This document shows positions 1-4,979 of a DNA stretch of 5,209 bases, piece by piece. The notes under the pieces were generated by a model. It saw only the letters and a program-made list of their open reading frames with translations. It did no database searches and was not told where the DNA came from. Every line of letters begins with the position of its first letter. Position 1 is the stretch's first letter. A program made the position numbers and the translations under genes. The DNA lies in the NCBI GenBank assembly GCA_015661855.1, contig DQVH01000056.1, positions 1-5,209 of the forward strand, in the 5' to 3' direction. This DNA is from Desulfurococcales archaeon (lineage in GTDB: Archaea; Thermoproteota; Thermoprotei_A; CAZTBM01; SZUA-1508).

Positions 1-558
1 GTTAGATATTTTAAAGTTTATGAGCCTTTTAGGGTTAGAGCTTTCCAGTTTACAAATAGTGTAAGTGTTAATCCTAAACTTAAACATGTATTACCACCAG
101 AGTTAGAGTCTCTAACCCAACATAAAATTGAGGATACCGAAGAATACACTATAGGCTATTGTGGTTTAAGTAGAATCATTATACCATTAGAGGATTACGG
201 GAGTACACTAAACGGTATTAACAGAGTTAAAACTGTAGTTGAAGATAGAACTGTAAGGTCTCTTATGCCCTGGCATCCAATATCCTATGGTGTTAAAGAT
301 TTAAGGTTAGATAGTAGTATTAAGGGTATAAATGTTTTCAGCATTAGTAGGGAGAACTATCTATGTACTCCACTATTCTATATTAAAACACGTGGAGTAC
401 AAGAGTATACAATTGTACTCTATAGTGATGAGAGAGTATTATTCTCAGATTCCCAACTGTTAAGTGTTGAGGATTCTGAAAGGAATAAACTTCTACTTCT
501 ACTCTTAAATTGTATAATTTATACTTGTAGTAGAAGAGTTAACGTTAGGATTGTATAG
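1..558 (+). CDS. Unrecognised protein, 5'-partial (C-terminal 185 residues)
   Basis: Frame 1 is open from the first base to a TAG at 556-558. It has no ATG, GTG or TTG before the ATG at 265, and the codon use upstream of 265 matches that downstream (AGA, GTA, TTA, GAG). I therefore read it as a gene whose start lies outside the window, not one starting at 265. The visible product is mixed alpha/beta in appearance, with no Cys clusters, signal peptide, clear membrane helix or nucleotide-binding motif. It has a run of six leucines near the C-terminus (codons around 490-510), too short and too near charged residues to be a confident membrane span. The stop lies 1 nt before the preferred taw3 ATG, so the two genes are probably co-transcribed. 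I do not recognise the family; a role in RNA modification would be a guess from the neighbour alone. Confidence 0.75.
   Translation, partial: VRYFKVYEPFRVRAFQFTNSVSVNPKLKHVLPPELESLTQHKIEDTEEYTIGYCGLSRIIIPLEDYGSTLNGINRVKTVVEDRTVRSLMPWHPISYGVKDLRLDSSIKGINVFSISRENYLCTPLFYIKTRGVQEYTIVLYSDERVLFSDSQLLSVEDSERNKLLLLLLNCIIYTCSRRVNVRIV
547..550 (+). promoter_or_regulatory. Shine-Dalgarno for taw3 (decides start)
   Basis: AGGA lies 9 nt before ATG 560, inside the last codons of the upstream gene. The alternative TTG at 551 would have no spacing from it, so the site favours ATG 560. Confidence 0.45.
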
Positions 559-559
559 T

Positions 560-1159
560 ATGTACTCCTGGATTGAGAGGAAACGTAAGTTTACCGAGAG
601 GTTAATGAGTGATATTAGTAAGGGTATTGTAGACTACGATATTATGGATATTTTAATGTTCATAAACTCACTTGATAACTACTATACTACTAGCTCTTGT
701 AGTGGTAGAATAATAGTTATTGAAACACCTGAACCTGGGGATAAGGTTGGAGCAGTAATTCACGGTAAATGGCATAGAAGAGTTACAGTAGATGAAGTAG
801 TTAAAGCACTATCTAAGAGTGGACTATTTGATGTATGGCTTGTAAGTCAGGGGCCAATAATACATATTGTAGCTAAAAATCTAGAAGCAGCTAATACAAT
901 ACTCCAACTAGCTGTTATGGCTGGATTTAAACATTCAGGCATCATATCTATAAAGTGTGATAGAGTTATAGTTGAAGTTAAAGGTAATGAAAGACTAGAC
1001 ATACTATTGAAGAGAAGAGGTAGACTACTCTATAGAGAGGATGCTCTCCCATTACTAGTCGATATGGCAAATACAATTCTATATTTGGGTAAGAGAAAAC
1101 TATTCAGATTTAAAGAGTTAGTTAAGGAGTATTTTGAGAAAAGATATACAAGTGTCTAA
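560..1159 (+). CDS. taw3: tRNA(Phe) wyosine-derivative N4-methyltransferase Taw3
   Basis: Taw3 (the archaeal TYW3 homologue) methylates N4 of the 7-aminocarboxypropyl-demethylwyosine base at position 37 of tRNA-Phe, using S-adenosylmethionine. It acts in the wyosine pathway with Taw1 and Taw2 in the cytoplasm. The 199-residue product is the usual family length. Family hallmarks are visible in order: a basic W-x-E-R-K-like N-terminus, the signature YTTSSCSGRI at about residues 42-51, HGKWHR at 68-73, VSQGPIIHI at 94-102 and AGFKHSGI at 120-127. I chose ATG 560 because AGGA at 547-550 sits 9 nt upstream and the protein then begins MYSWIERKRK, as family members do. A TTG at 551 is in frame and would add three residues, but it lies directly against that AGGA. 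The gene follows an unrecognised ORF by 1 nt, suggesting one transcript. Taw1 and Taw2 are not in the window. Confidence 0.93.
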   Translation: MYSWIERKRKFTERLMSDISKGIVDYDIMDILMFINSLDNYYTTSSCSGRIIVIETPEPGDKVGAVIHGKWHRRVTVDEVVKALSKSGLFDVWLVSQGPIIHIVAKNLEAANTILQLAVMAGFKHSGIISIKCDRVIVEVKGNERLDILLKRRGRLLYREDALPLLVDMANTILYLGKRKLFRFKELVKEYFEKRYTSV

Positions 1160-1168
1160 GGTAATACC
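1160..1168 (+). promoter_or_regulatory. Candidate operator, palindrome copy 1 (BRE position)
   Basis: GGTAATACC is an exact inverted repeat (GGTA-A-TACC) that begins one base after the taw3 stop. It sits immediately upstream of a TATA box, where TFB would contact the BRE. An identical copy lies 19 bp further on. I infer that it is an operator, probably bound by the winged-helix protein encoded just downstream. Confidence 0.5.
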
Positions 1169-1174
1169 TATAAA
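1169..1174 (+). promoter_or_regulatory. TATA box of the winged-helix gene
   Basis: TATAAA lies between the two palindromes. The usual archaeal spacing of roughly 25-27 bp from the box centre puts transcription start near 1197-1199. That gives a leader of about 16-18 nt with the GGAGG ribosome site inside it. The position fits a dedicated promoter for the gene at 1215. Confidence 0.6.
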
Positions 1175-1178
1175 CATC

Positions 1179-1187
1179 GGTAATACC
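1179..1187 (+). promoter_or_regulatory. Candidate operator, palindrome copy 2 (between TATA and start site)
   Basis: This is an exact second copy of GGTAATACC, 10 nt after the end of the first. It lies between the TATA box and the predicted start site, where a bound protein would block RNA polymerase. I saw no further exact copy elsewhere in the window. Confidence 0.5.
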
Positions 1188-1202
1188 CGACTCCGTAGTT
1201 TA

Positions 1203-1207
1203 GGAGG
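1203..1207 (+). promoter_or_regulatory. Strong Shine-Dalgarno for the winged-helix gene
   Basis: GGAGG lies 7 nt before ATG 1215. It is the strongest ribosome site in the window and fixes that start. Confidence 0.7.
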
Positions 1208-1214
1208 CTAACTA

Positions 1215-1637
1215 ATGATATGGTTTAAATCTATAACCTATAGGAGAGTAAAACTCCTAAAACTACTATGGGAGGGTGTTACCGATATAGAATTACTAAC
1301 TAGAATGATGCTTACTAGAAAAAACGTTATCTATAGACTCTTAAAACTACTTGAAAATCAAGGTGTAGTTAGAGTGAGAGGTGATACCGTAGAGCTTATT
1401 AAGACACCTAAAAACCTATGCCTCCTATATGTATTAAATATAATAAGTTTTGAGGATTTACTTAGAGAACTATTCAACTATATTACGTGTGAACTAGACT
1501 CTAATGGTAATCTAGAGTTAATACTGGATAGTAGTGGTGGTCGAGTATACGTAAAACATAATGGTAAACTGGTTAGAGTTAATAGTGTAGTTGAGAGAGT
1601 CGCAAATAGGTTAAGAGGGGAAGTGTATATAGTCTAG
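1215..1637 (+). CDS. Winged helix-turn-helix DNA-binding protein, probable transcription regulator
   Basis: The product has 140 residues. Residues about 8-62 have the layout of a winged helix: a basic first helix (RRVKLLKLLWEG), a short second helix (DIELLTRMM), a recognition helix (TRKNVIYRLLKLLENQG) and a wing of two short strands (VVRVRGDTVELI). Residues about 66-140 form a small helix-plus-strand C-terminal part that I do not recognise. It has no Cys pair or obvious ligand motif and may serve for dimerisation. The ATG is fixed by GGAGG 7 nt upstream. The gene has its own TATA box flanked by two identical palindromes, so autoregulation is the simplest inference. It ends with tandem TAG stops (1635-1640) and is convergent with the next gene. 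The fold call is fairly firm; the targets and ligand are unknown. Confidence 0.75.
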   Translation: MIWFKSITYRRVKLLKLLWEGVTDIELLTRMMLTRKNVIYRLLKLLENQGVVRVRGDTVELIKTPKNLCLLYVLNIISFEDLLRELFNYITCELDSNGNLELILDSSGGRVYVKHNGKLVRVNSVVERVANRLRGEVYIV

Positions 1638-1650
1638 TAGTGGAATGCTG

Positions 1651-1665
1651 AGAGAGCTCCTCTCT
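1651..1665. terminator. Short hairpin in the convergent gap
   Basis: AGAGAG (1651-1656) can pair with CTCTCT (1660-1665) around a 3-nt CTC loop, between the ends of two convergent genes. Archaeal termination usually depends on T-rich runs, and none follows directly on either strand. A terminator role is therefore weakly supported. Confidence 0.25.
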
Positions 1666-1699
1666 GACACTTAGATGATGTACACCGACCTCACTAAGT

Positions 1700-1939
1700 T
1701 TATCTCCTTCTAACTCTAGGTTGAGGGAGGGGTTTCCTTCTAGTCTCAGGTGACCCCCTAATTCTAGCTAATACTCTTACAATCTCTACAGGTTTAACCT
1801 TGCGAGGGCTAGGCCAATACCTCCACTTACAGATACCACACACTTTAACCTTTCTAGTAGTATTCTTATTGTAATCCCTTATCTCTACAAGCCATCTAGC
1901 TCTATGACTACCACATAATTCACAATCCTTTCTGGCCAT
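1700..1939 (-). CDS. Small four-cysteine (zinc-ribbon-like) basic protein
   Basis: The product has 79 residues from ATG 1939. Two CxxC pairs (C6/C9 and C34/C37), separated by a strand-like stretch (WLVEIRDYNKNTTRKVKVC), have the layout of a treble-clef or zinc-ribbon knuckle that would bind one zinc ion. After the second pair come an aromatic KWRYW segment and a tail rich in Arg, Lys and Pro ending in RVRRR, which suggests nucleic-acid binding, perhaps at the ribosome. A GTG at 1948 is in frame and would add three residues. I prefer ATG 1939 because the TATATTTA at 1963-1970 is centred about 27 bp upstream, as expected for a leaderless archaeal mRNA, and no Shine-Dalgarno is seen. The gene is divergent from the THUMP gene and convergent with the winged-helix gene. 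I do not recognise a named family. Confidence 0.75.
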   Translation of the reverse strand: MARKDCELCGSHRARWLVEIRDYNKNTTRKVKVCGICKWRYWPSPRKVKPVEIVRVLARIRGSPETRRKPLPQPRVRRR

Positions 1940-1962
1940 AACTTTCACACAATATACCCTTC

Positions 1963-1970
1963 TAAATATA
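1963..1970 (-). promoter_or_regulatory. TATA box for the four-cysteine protein gene
   Basis: Read on the minus strand, TATATTTA is centred about 27 bp before ATG 1939, which would give a leaderless transcript. A second candidate, TTTATAAG at 1975-1982 on the minus strand, would start transcription near 1953 and leave a leader of about 15 nt without a ribosome site. Confidence 0.4.
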
Positions 1971-2030
1971 CCATCTTATAAAATCTGAGTTGAGTTAGCT
2001 TATGGGATAAAGTTTAAGTTTCTGTAATCA

Positions 2031-2038
2031 CTTATAAC
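2031..2038 (+). promoter_or_regulatory. Possible TATA box for the THUMP gene
   Basis: CTTATAAC lies about 40 bp before ATG 2075, predicting a start near 2060 and a short leader with no clear Shine-Dalgarno. An alternative is TTTAAG at 2013-2018, preceded by AAAG like a BRE. The sequence does not decide between them. Confidence 0.3.
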
Positions 2039-2074
2039 ACGTGACGATATGGTTGAATATGGTGTACTATTACA

Positions 2075-2644
2075 ATGAGTAGTGCCAGCCCAAACTTTAA
2101 CCTTATTGTATCAACTTATGCTATGAGAGAGGAGAATGCAATTGAGGAGTTAAAACAGTATATTAGTGGAGTATATGTAGTCAAGAAGCAGCGTTCACTC
2201 CTAATACTAAAACTTACTAGAGTAGACCCATATAAGGCAATAGACATTATTAGAGAGAATATTGATCCACGCTTCACTAATATTCTAAAAGTTATTCCTG
2301 TAGATAGAGTTGAAGAGGCTATTGTTCAAAGAGTTGCAGAAACAGTATGGAGTATGGTTGATGAGAGAATAGCACCAAACGAGACATACCGTATAACATT
2401 AGATGGAAGACTATACTGGCTTAGAGAGAATGGACTTCTAGAGAAAGCACATAGTAGAGATACAATAGACTATATTGCCGGGAAGATTAATAGGAAGGTT
2501 AATTTAACAAATCCAGATAAAGTAGTGTACATTAAAACAGTTAAAGTAGGGTATGGAGATTACGCTGCTATAGCAATATGTGAGCCAAAATACATACTAT
2601 CAACACAGAAGCTACTTCACAAATTACAACGTGAACTAGAGTAG
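2075..2644 (+). CDS. THUMP-domain RNA-binding protein (COG1818, Tan1-like)
   Basis: The product has 189 residues. An N-terminal region (about 1-73), beginning FNLIVSTYAMREENAIEEL, has the ferredoxin-like fold pattern often placed before THUMP domains. The THUMP domain follows at about 75-180, with its typical run: RITLDGR near 106-112, the SRDTIDYIAGKI helix at 127-138, KVNLTNPDKVVYIKTV at 141-156 and the closing AAIAICEP at 164-171. There is no methyltransferase, deaminase or thiolase-type catalytic domain after it, so it is a stand-alone THUMP protein. The eukaryotic relative Tan1/THUMPD1 guides the Nat10/Kre33 acetyltransferase to make ac4C in tRNA; a similar partner role here is inference. 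ATG 2075 is the first start after an in-frame TGA at 2054. The gene ends 47 nt before sucC on the same strand. Confidence 0.85.
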   Translation: MSSASPNFNLIVSTYAMREENAIEELKQYISGVYVVKKQRSLLILKLTRVDPYKAIDIIRENIDPRFTNILKVIPVDRVEEAIVQRVAETVWSMVDERIAPNETYRITLDGRLYWLRENGLLEKAHSRDTIDYIAGKINRKVNLTNPDKVVYIKTVKVGYGDYAAIAICEPKYILSTQKLLHKLQRELE

Positions 2645-2678
2645 CAGTATATGAGTATTGTAGGTTTGTAGCTTCTCC

Positions 2679-2683
2679 AGGTG
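2679..2683 (+). promoter_or_regulatory. Shine-Dalgarno for sucC (supports a TTG start)
   Basis: AGGTG matches the archaeal anti-SD complement (GGAGGTGAT) and lies 8 nt before TTG 2692. An in-frame TAG at 2686-2688 excludes any start further upstream. Confidence 0.5.
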
Positions 2684-2691
2684 TATAGTTA

Positions 2692-3846
2692 TTGGAGTTA
2701 TACGAGTTTGAATCTAAAAGAATATTCATGAGTAAGGGTATACCAGTACCTAGAGGAGTTGTTATTGAGCGTATAGAGGATGTCAATAAAGTCACATTAA
2801 AACCACCCCTAATGGTTAAAGCTCAAATCCCTATAGCTAGTAGGGGGAGGCTTGGAGGAATAGTTAAAGTTAAATCACTAGATGAGTTAAAGCATGTAGT
2901 TAGTAGACTCCTCAATACAGTTATTGGTGGATTAAAGGTTAGAAAACTGCTCATCGAAGAAGCTGTAGACATTGCTAGAGAGTACTATCTATCACTAACA
3001 ATTGATAGAGTAAAACGTAAACCAGTAATACTAGCTTCAAGTGAGGGTGGTGTAGATATAGAGGAGGTAGCTAGAAGGGAGCCGTGGAAGATTATTAAAC
3101 ACTACATAGACCCAATAATTGGCCTTAGAGATTACGAGTTAAGGCGTATAGCTTTCAAAATTGGATTGAGAGATTCAAGTCTAATTAGAGAGTTTATGAG
3201 TATAGCTAGAGCAATGTATAATATCTTTACAGAGTTTGAATGTGAACTTGTAGAGTCAAATCCTCTAGTACTAACAGTTAATGGTAGATTTGTTGCAGTA
3301 GATGCAAAAATAATAGTTGACGATAATGCACTATTTAGGCATAGAGAGTTAGAGCTTCTTAGGAGAGAGTGTAGAGAGTATACTGAGTTAGAGTTGAAAG
3401 CTAGAGAACATGGATTCACTTATGTAGAACTTGATGGAGAAATAGGGATTATAGGTAATGGTGCAGGGTTAACTATGGCCACTATGGATTTAGTTAAATA
3501 CTATGGTGGTAATCCAGCTAACTTCCTCGATATAGGTGGTGGTGCTAGAGCAGAAGTAGTTAAAGAGGCTGTAAAAATTCTACTCTTAAACCCCAAGGTT
3601 AAGGGTATACTAGTTAATATCCTTGGGGGTATAACTAGAGCCGATGAGGTAGCTAGAGGAGTTATAGAAGCACTTAACGAAGTTAATGTAAGAAAGCCTA
3701 TAATCGTTAGACTTAAAGGGACTAGAGAGGAGGAGGGCCGTAGAATACTTAGTAAAGTGGGTATACCACTCTACGAGGATATGGATGAAGCAGCTAAGAG
3801 AGTAGTTGAACTAGTTAAGGGGGAAGGTTCAGGGGCTAGATCTTGA
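2692..3846 (+). CDS. sucC: Succinyl-CoA synthetase (ADP-forming), beta subunit
   Basis: The beta subunit of succinate-CoA ligase couples succinyl-CoA plus ADP and phosphate to succinate, CoA and ATP. It forms a cytoplasmic complex with SucD. The product has 384 residues, close to the 388 of E. coli SucC. An ATP-grasp domain covers about 1-230: ELYEFESKRIF at the start, KAQIPIASRGRLGG at 43-56 as the nucleotide-binding loop, SEGGVDIEEVA at 117-127, and the metal ligands N190 (in ESNPL) and D204 (in AVDAK), equivalent to E. coli N199 and D213. The C-terminal ligase domain shows GNGAGLTMATMD at 255-266, the ANFLDIGGGA block near 276-285 and NILGGITRADEVA at 309-321. The TTG start is chosen because an in-frame stop lies 4 nt upstream, AGGTG precedes it at 8 nt, and it restores the conserved LYEFE start. 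The loop ASRGRLGG departs from the common GGRGKAGG. Its TGA overlaps the sucD start by 4 nt. Confidence 0.96.
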   Translation: MELYEFESKRIFMSKGIPVPRGVVIERIEDVNKVTLKPPLMVKAQIPIASRGRLGGIVKVKSLDELKHVVSRLLNTVIGGLKVRKLLIEEAVDIAREYYLSLTIDRVKRKPVILASSEGGVDIEEVARREPWKIIKHYIDPIIGLRDYELRRIAFKIGLRDSSLIREFMSIARAMYNIFTEFECELVESNPLVLTVNGRFVAVDAKIIVDDNALFRHRELELLRRECREYTELELKAREHGFTYVELDGEIGIIGNGAGLTMATMDLVKYYGGNPANFLDIGGGARAEVVKEAVKILLLNPKVKGILVNILGGITRADEVARGVIEALNEVNVRKPIIVRLKGTREEEGRRILSKVGIPLYEDMDEAAKRVVELVKGEGSGARS

Positions 3847-4721
3847 CAATACTTGTTGATAAGAATACTAGAGTTTTAGTTCAGGGTATTACTGGTAGGG
3901 AGGGTAGTTTCCATACTAAAATGATGCTTGAGTATGGAACTAAAGTTATTGCAGGTGTTACACCTGGAAAAGGTGGTTTAAGGGTTCACGGTGTACCAGT
4001 TTACGATTCTGTTGAGGAAGCTCTAGCTAAACATCCTGAAATAAACACCTCAATAATCTTTGTGCCAGCACCATATGCTAGTGATGCAGTATATGAAGCT
4101 ATCGATGCAGGTATAAAGTTAATTGTAGTTATTACTGAACATATACCAGTACATGATGCTATGAAGTTTATAAACTATGCTAGAATGAAGGGTTCAATCA
4201 TTATTGGACCTAATACACCAGGTATCATAAGTCCTGGAGAGGCAAAAGTAGGTATAATGCCAGCCCACATGTTCACTAAGGGGCCTATAGGTGTTATCTC
4301 GAGATCCGGCACTCTAACATATGAGATAGCTTATGCTCTAACTAAAGCTGGATTTGGGCAATCAACGTGTGTGGGTATTGGTGGAGACCCTATAGTCGGA
4401 TTAGACTTTATTGAAGTAGCTGAAATGTTTAGATCTGATAGTGAGACTAAAGCTCTAGTGTTAATTGGGGAGATAGGTGGTAATCTTGAGGAGGTATTTG
4501 CAGACTATGTGTTAAAGAAGGGATATGATAAACCAATTGTAGCATTTATTGCAGGTAAGACAGCACCACCAGGTAAACGTATGGGTCATGCAGGAGCAAT
4601 TATATCTATGGGTACTGGTACAGCACAAAGTAAAATTGAAGCTCTAACGAGTGCTGGTATACCTGTAGCTGAAAAGCCAAGTGATATACCGAAGCTACTA
4701 GCTAGAGTTATGAAAGGGTGA
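3843..4721 (+). CDS. sucD: Succinyl-CoA synthetase (ADP-forming), alpha subunit
   Basis: The alpha subunit binds CoA and carries the phosphohistidine intermediate. The product has 292 residues, the usual length. An N-terminal Rossmann CoA-binding domain shows VQGITGREGSFHT at 13-25 and GVTPGKGG at 38-45, followed by the IGPNTPGIISPGE block at 121-133. The active-site histidine is H249 in KRMGHAGAII, and E210 in GEIGGN matches the glutamate that contacts it in the E. coli enzyme. The only start that keeps the conserved N-terminus is TTG 3843, which overlaps the sucC stop as TTGA. A weak AGGGG at 3831-3835 lies 7 nt upstream, so translation is probably coupled to sucC. The gene ends 10 nt before korD in the same operon. 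All key residues that I can check are present. Confidence 0.97.
   Translation: MTILVDKNTRVLVQGITGREGSFHTKMMLEYGTKVIAGVTPGKGGLRVHGVPVYDSVEEALAKHPEINTSIIFVPAPYASDAVYEAIDAGIKLIVVITEHIPVHDAMKFINYARMKGSIIIGPNTPGIISPGEAKVGIMPAHMFTKGPIGVISRSGTLTYEIAYALTKAGFGQSTCVGIGGDPIVGLDFIEVAEMFRSDSETKALVLIGEIGGNLEEVFADYVLKKGYDKPIVAFIAGKTAPPGKRMGHAGAIISMGTGTAQSKIEALTSAGIPVAEKPSDIPKLLARVMKG
4717..4721 (+). promoter_or_regulatory. Likely Shine-Dalgarno for korD
   Basis: GGTGA, overlapping the sucD stop codon, matches the anti-SD complement and lies 10 nt before ATG 4732. The nearer GAGGT at 4726-4730 is only 1 nt from the ATG, too close to work normally. Confidence 0.4.
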
Positions 4722-4731
4722 ATAAGAGGTT

Positions 4732-4947
4732 ATGGGTAGGTTCAAAGTAGTCATTATTGGCGATAGATGTAAAGAGTGTGGTATATGTATAGAGATATGT
4801 CCTAGAAAGGTTCTTAGGAGAGGTGATAAACCAAACGATAGAGGCTTTAGACCACCAATACCAGTAAATGAGGAGTTGTGCACTGGTTGTAAACTATGTG
4901 AAATGCTGTGTCCAGACTTCGCAATATACATTGAAGAGTCTAAGTAG
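4732..4947 (+). CDS. korD: 2-oxoacid:ferredoxin oxidoreductase delta subunit, 2[4Fe-4S] ferredoxin
   Basis: This 71-residue electron-transfer subunit holds two [4Fe-4S] clusters and passes electrons between the TPP site of the oxidoreductase and soluble ferredoxin. Two classic motifs are complete: C13-x2-C16-x2-C19-x3-C23-P and C50-x2-C53-x2-C56-x3-C60-P, separated by an insert of about 26 residues (KPNDRGFRPPIPV) typical of KorD-type subunits. There are no extra domains. It lies 10 nt after sucD and 32 nt before korA, so it belongs to the same operon. By sequence alone it could be the delta subunit of a related 2-oxoacid oxidoreductase (pyruvate or 2-oxoisovalerate). The KorA-like neighbour and the sucCD genes make 2-oxoglutarate most likely. 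Confidence 0.88.
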   Translation: MGRFKVVIIGDRCKECGICIEICPRKVLRRGDKPNDRGFRPPIPVNEELCTGCKLCEMLCPDFAIYIEESK

Positions 4948-4979
4948 CCAGTTAACAGTTATATCATGGTGTATAATTT

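Noticed and set aside
265..558. The first gene beginning at ATG 265
   Set aside because: The same frame is open without interruption to base 1 with the same codon use, so the start is most likely upstream of the window.
551..559. TTG 551 as the taw3 start
   Set aside because: It lies directly against AGGA 547-550 with no spacing and overlaps the upstream gene; ATG 560 has a proper 9-nt spacing and a family-like N-terminus.
1191..1206. CTCC pairing with GGAG of the winged-helix Shine-Dalgarno
   Set aside because: The stem is only 4 bp, and the predicted transcript start near 1198 would exclude the CTCC arm.
1940..1948. GTG 1948 as the start of the four-cysteine protein
   Set aside because: It adds only three residues and has no ribosome site; TATA spacing favours a leaderless start at ATG 1939.
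2645..2691. Separate sucC promoter with TATA-like AGTATATG near 2647-2654
   Set aside because: Spacing would fit a start near 2676, but there is no BRE-like A-rich stretch and the box is weak; read-through from the THUMP gene is equally possible.
2568..2795. Minus-strand open frame across the THUMP-sucC junction
   Set aside because: It is antisense to two well-supported genes, has low-complexity Ser/Thr/Leu composition and no recognisable motif.
3132..3419. Minus-strand open frame within sucC
   Set aside because: It lies fully inside a conserved enzyme gene; its Ser/Leu/Asn-rich translation is typical of antisense reading.
3591..3628. Perfect 8-bp inverted repeat CCCCAAGG/CCTTGGGG with a 22-nt loop in sucC
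   Set aside because: It lies in a strongly conserved coding block (NPKVKGILVNILGG) and has a long loop; coincidence of codon use is the simpler explanation.
4698..4931. Minus-strand open frame opposite korD
   Set aside because: It is antisense to a ferredoxin gene with both cluster motifs intact; its Ser/His/Leu-rich translation is an artefact.
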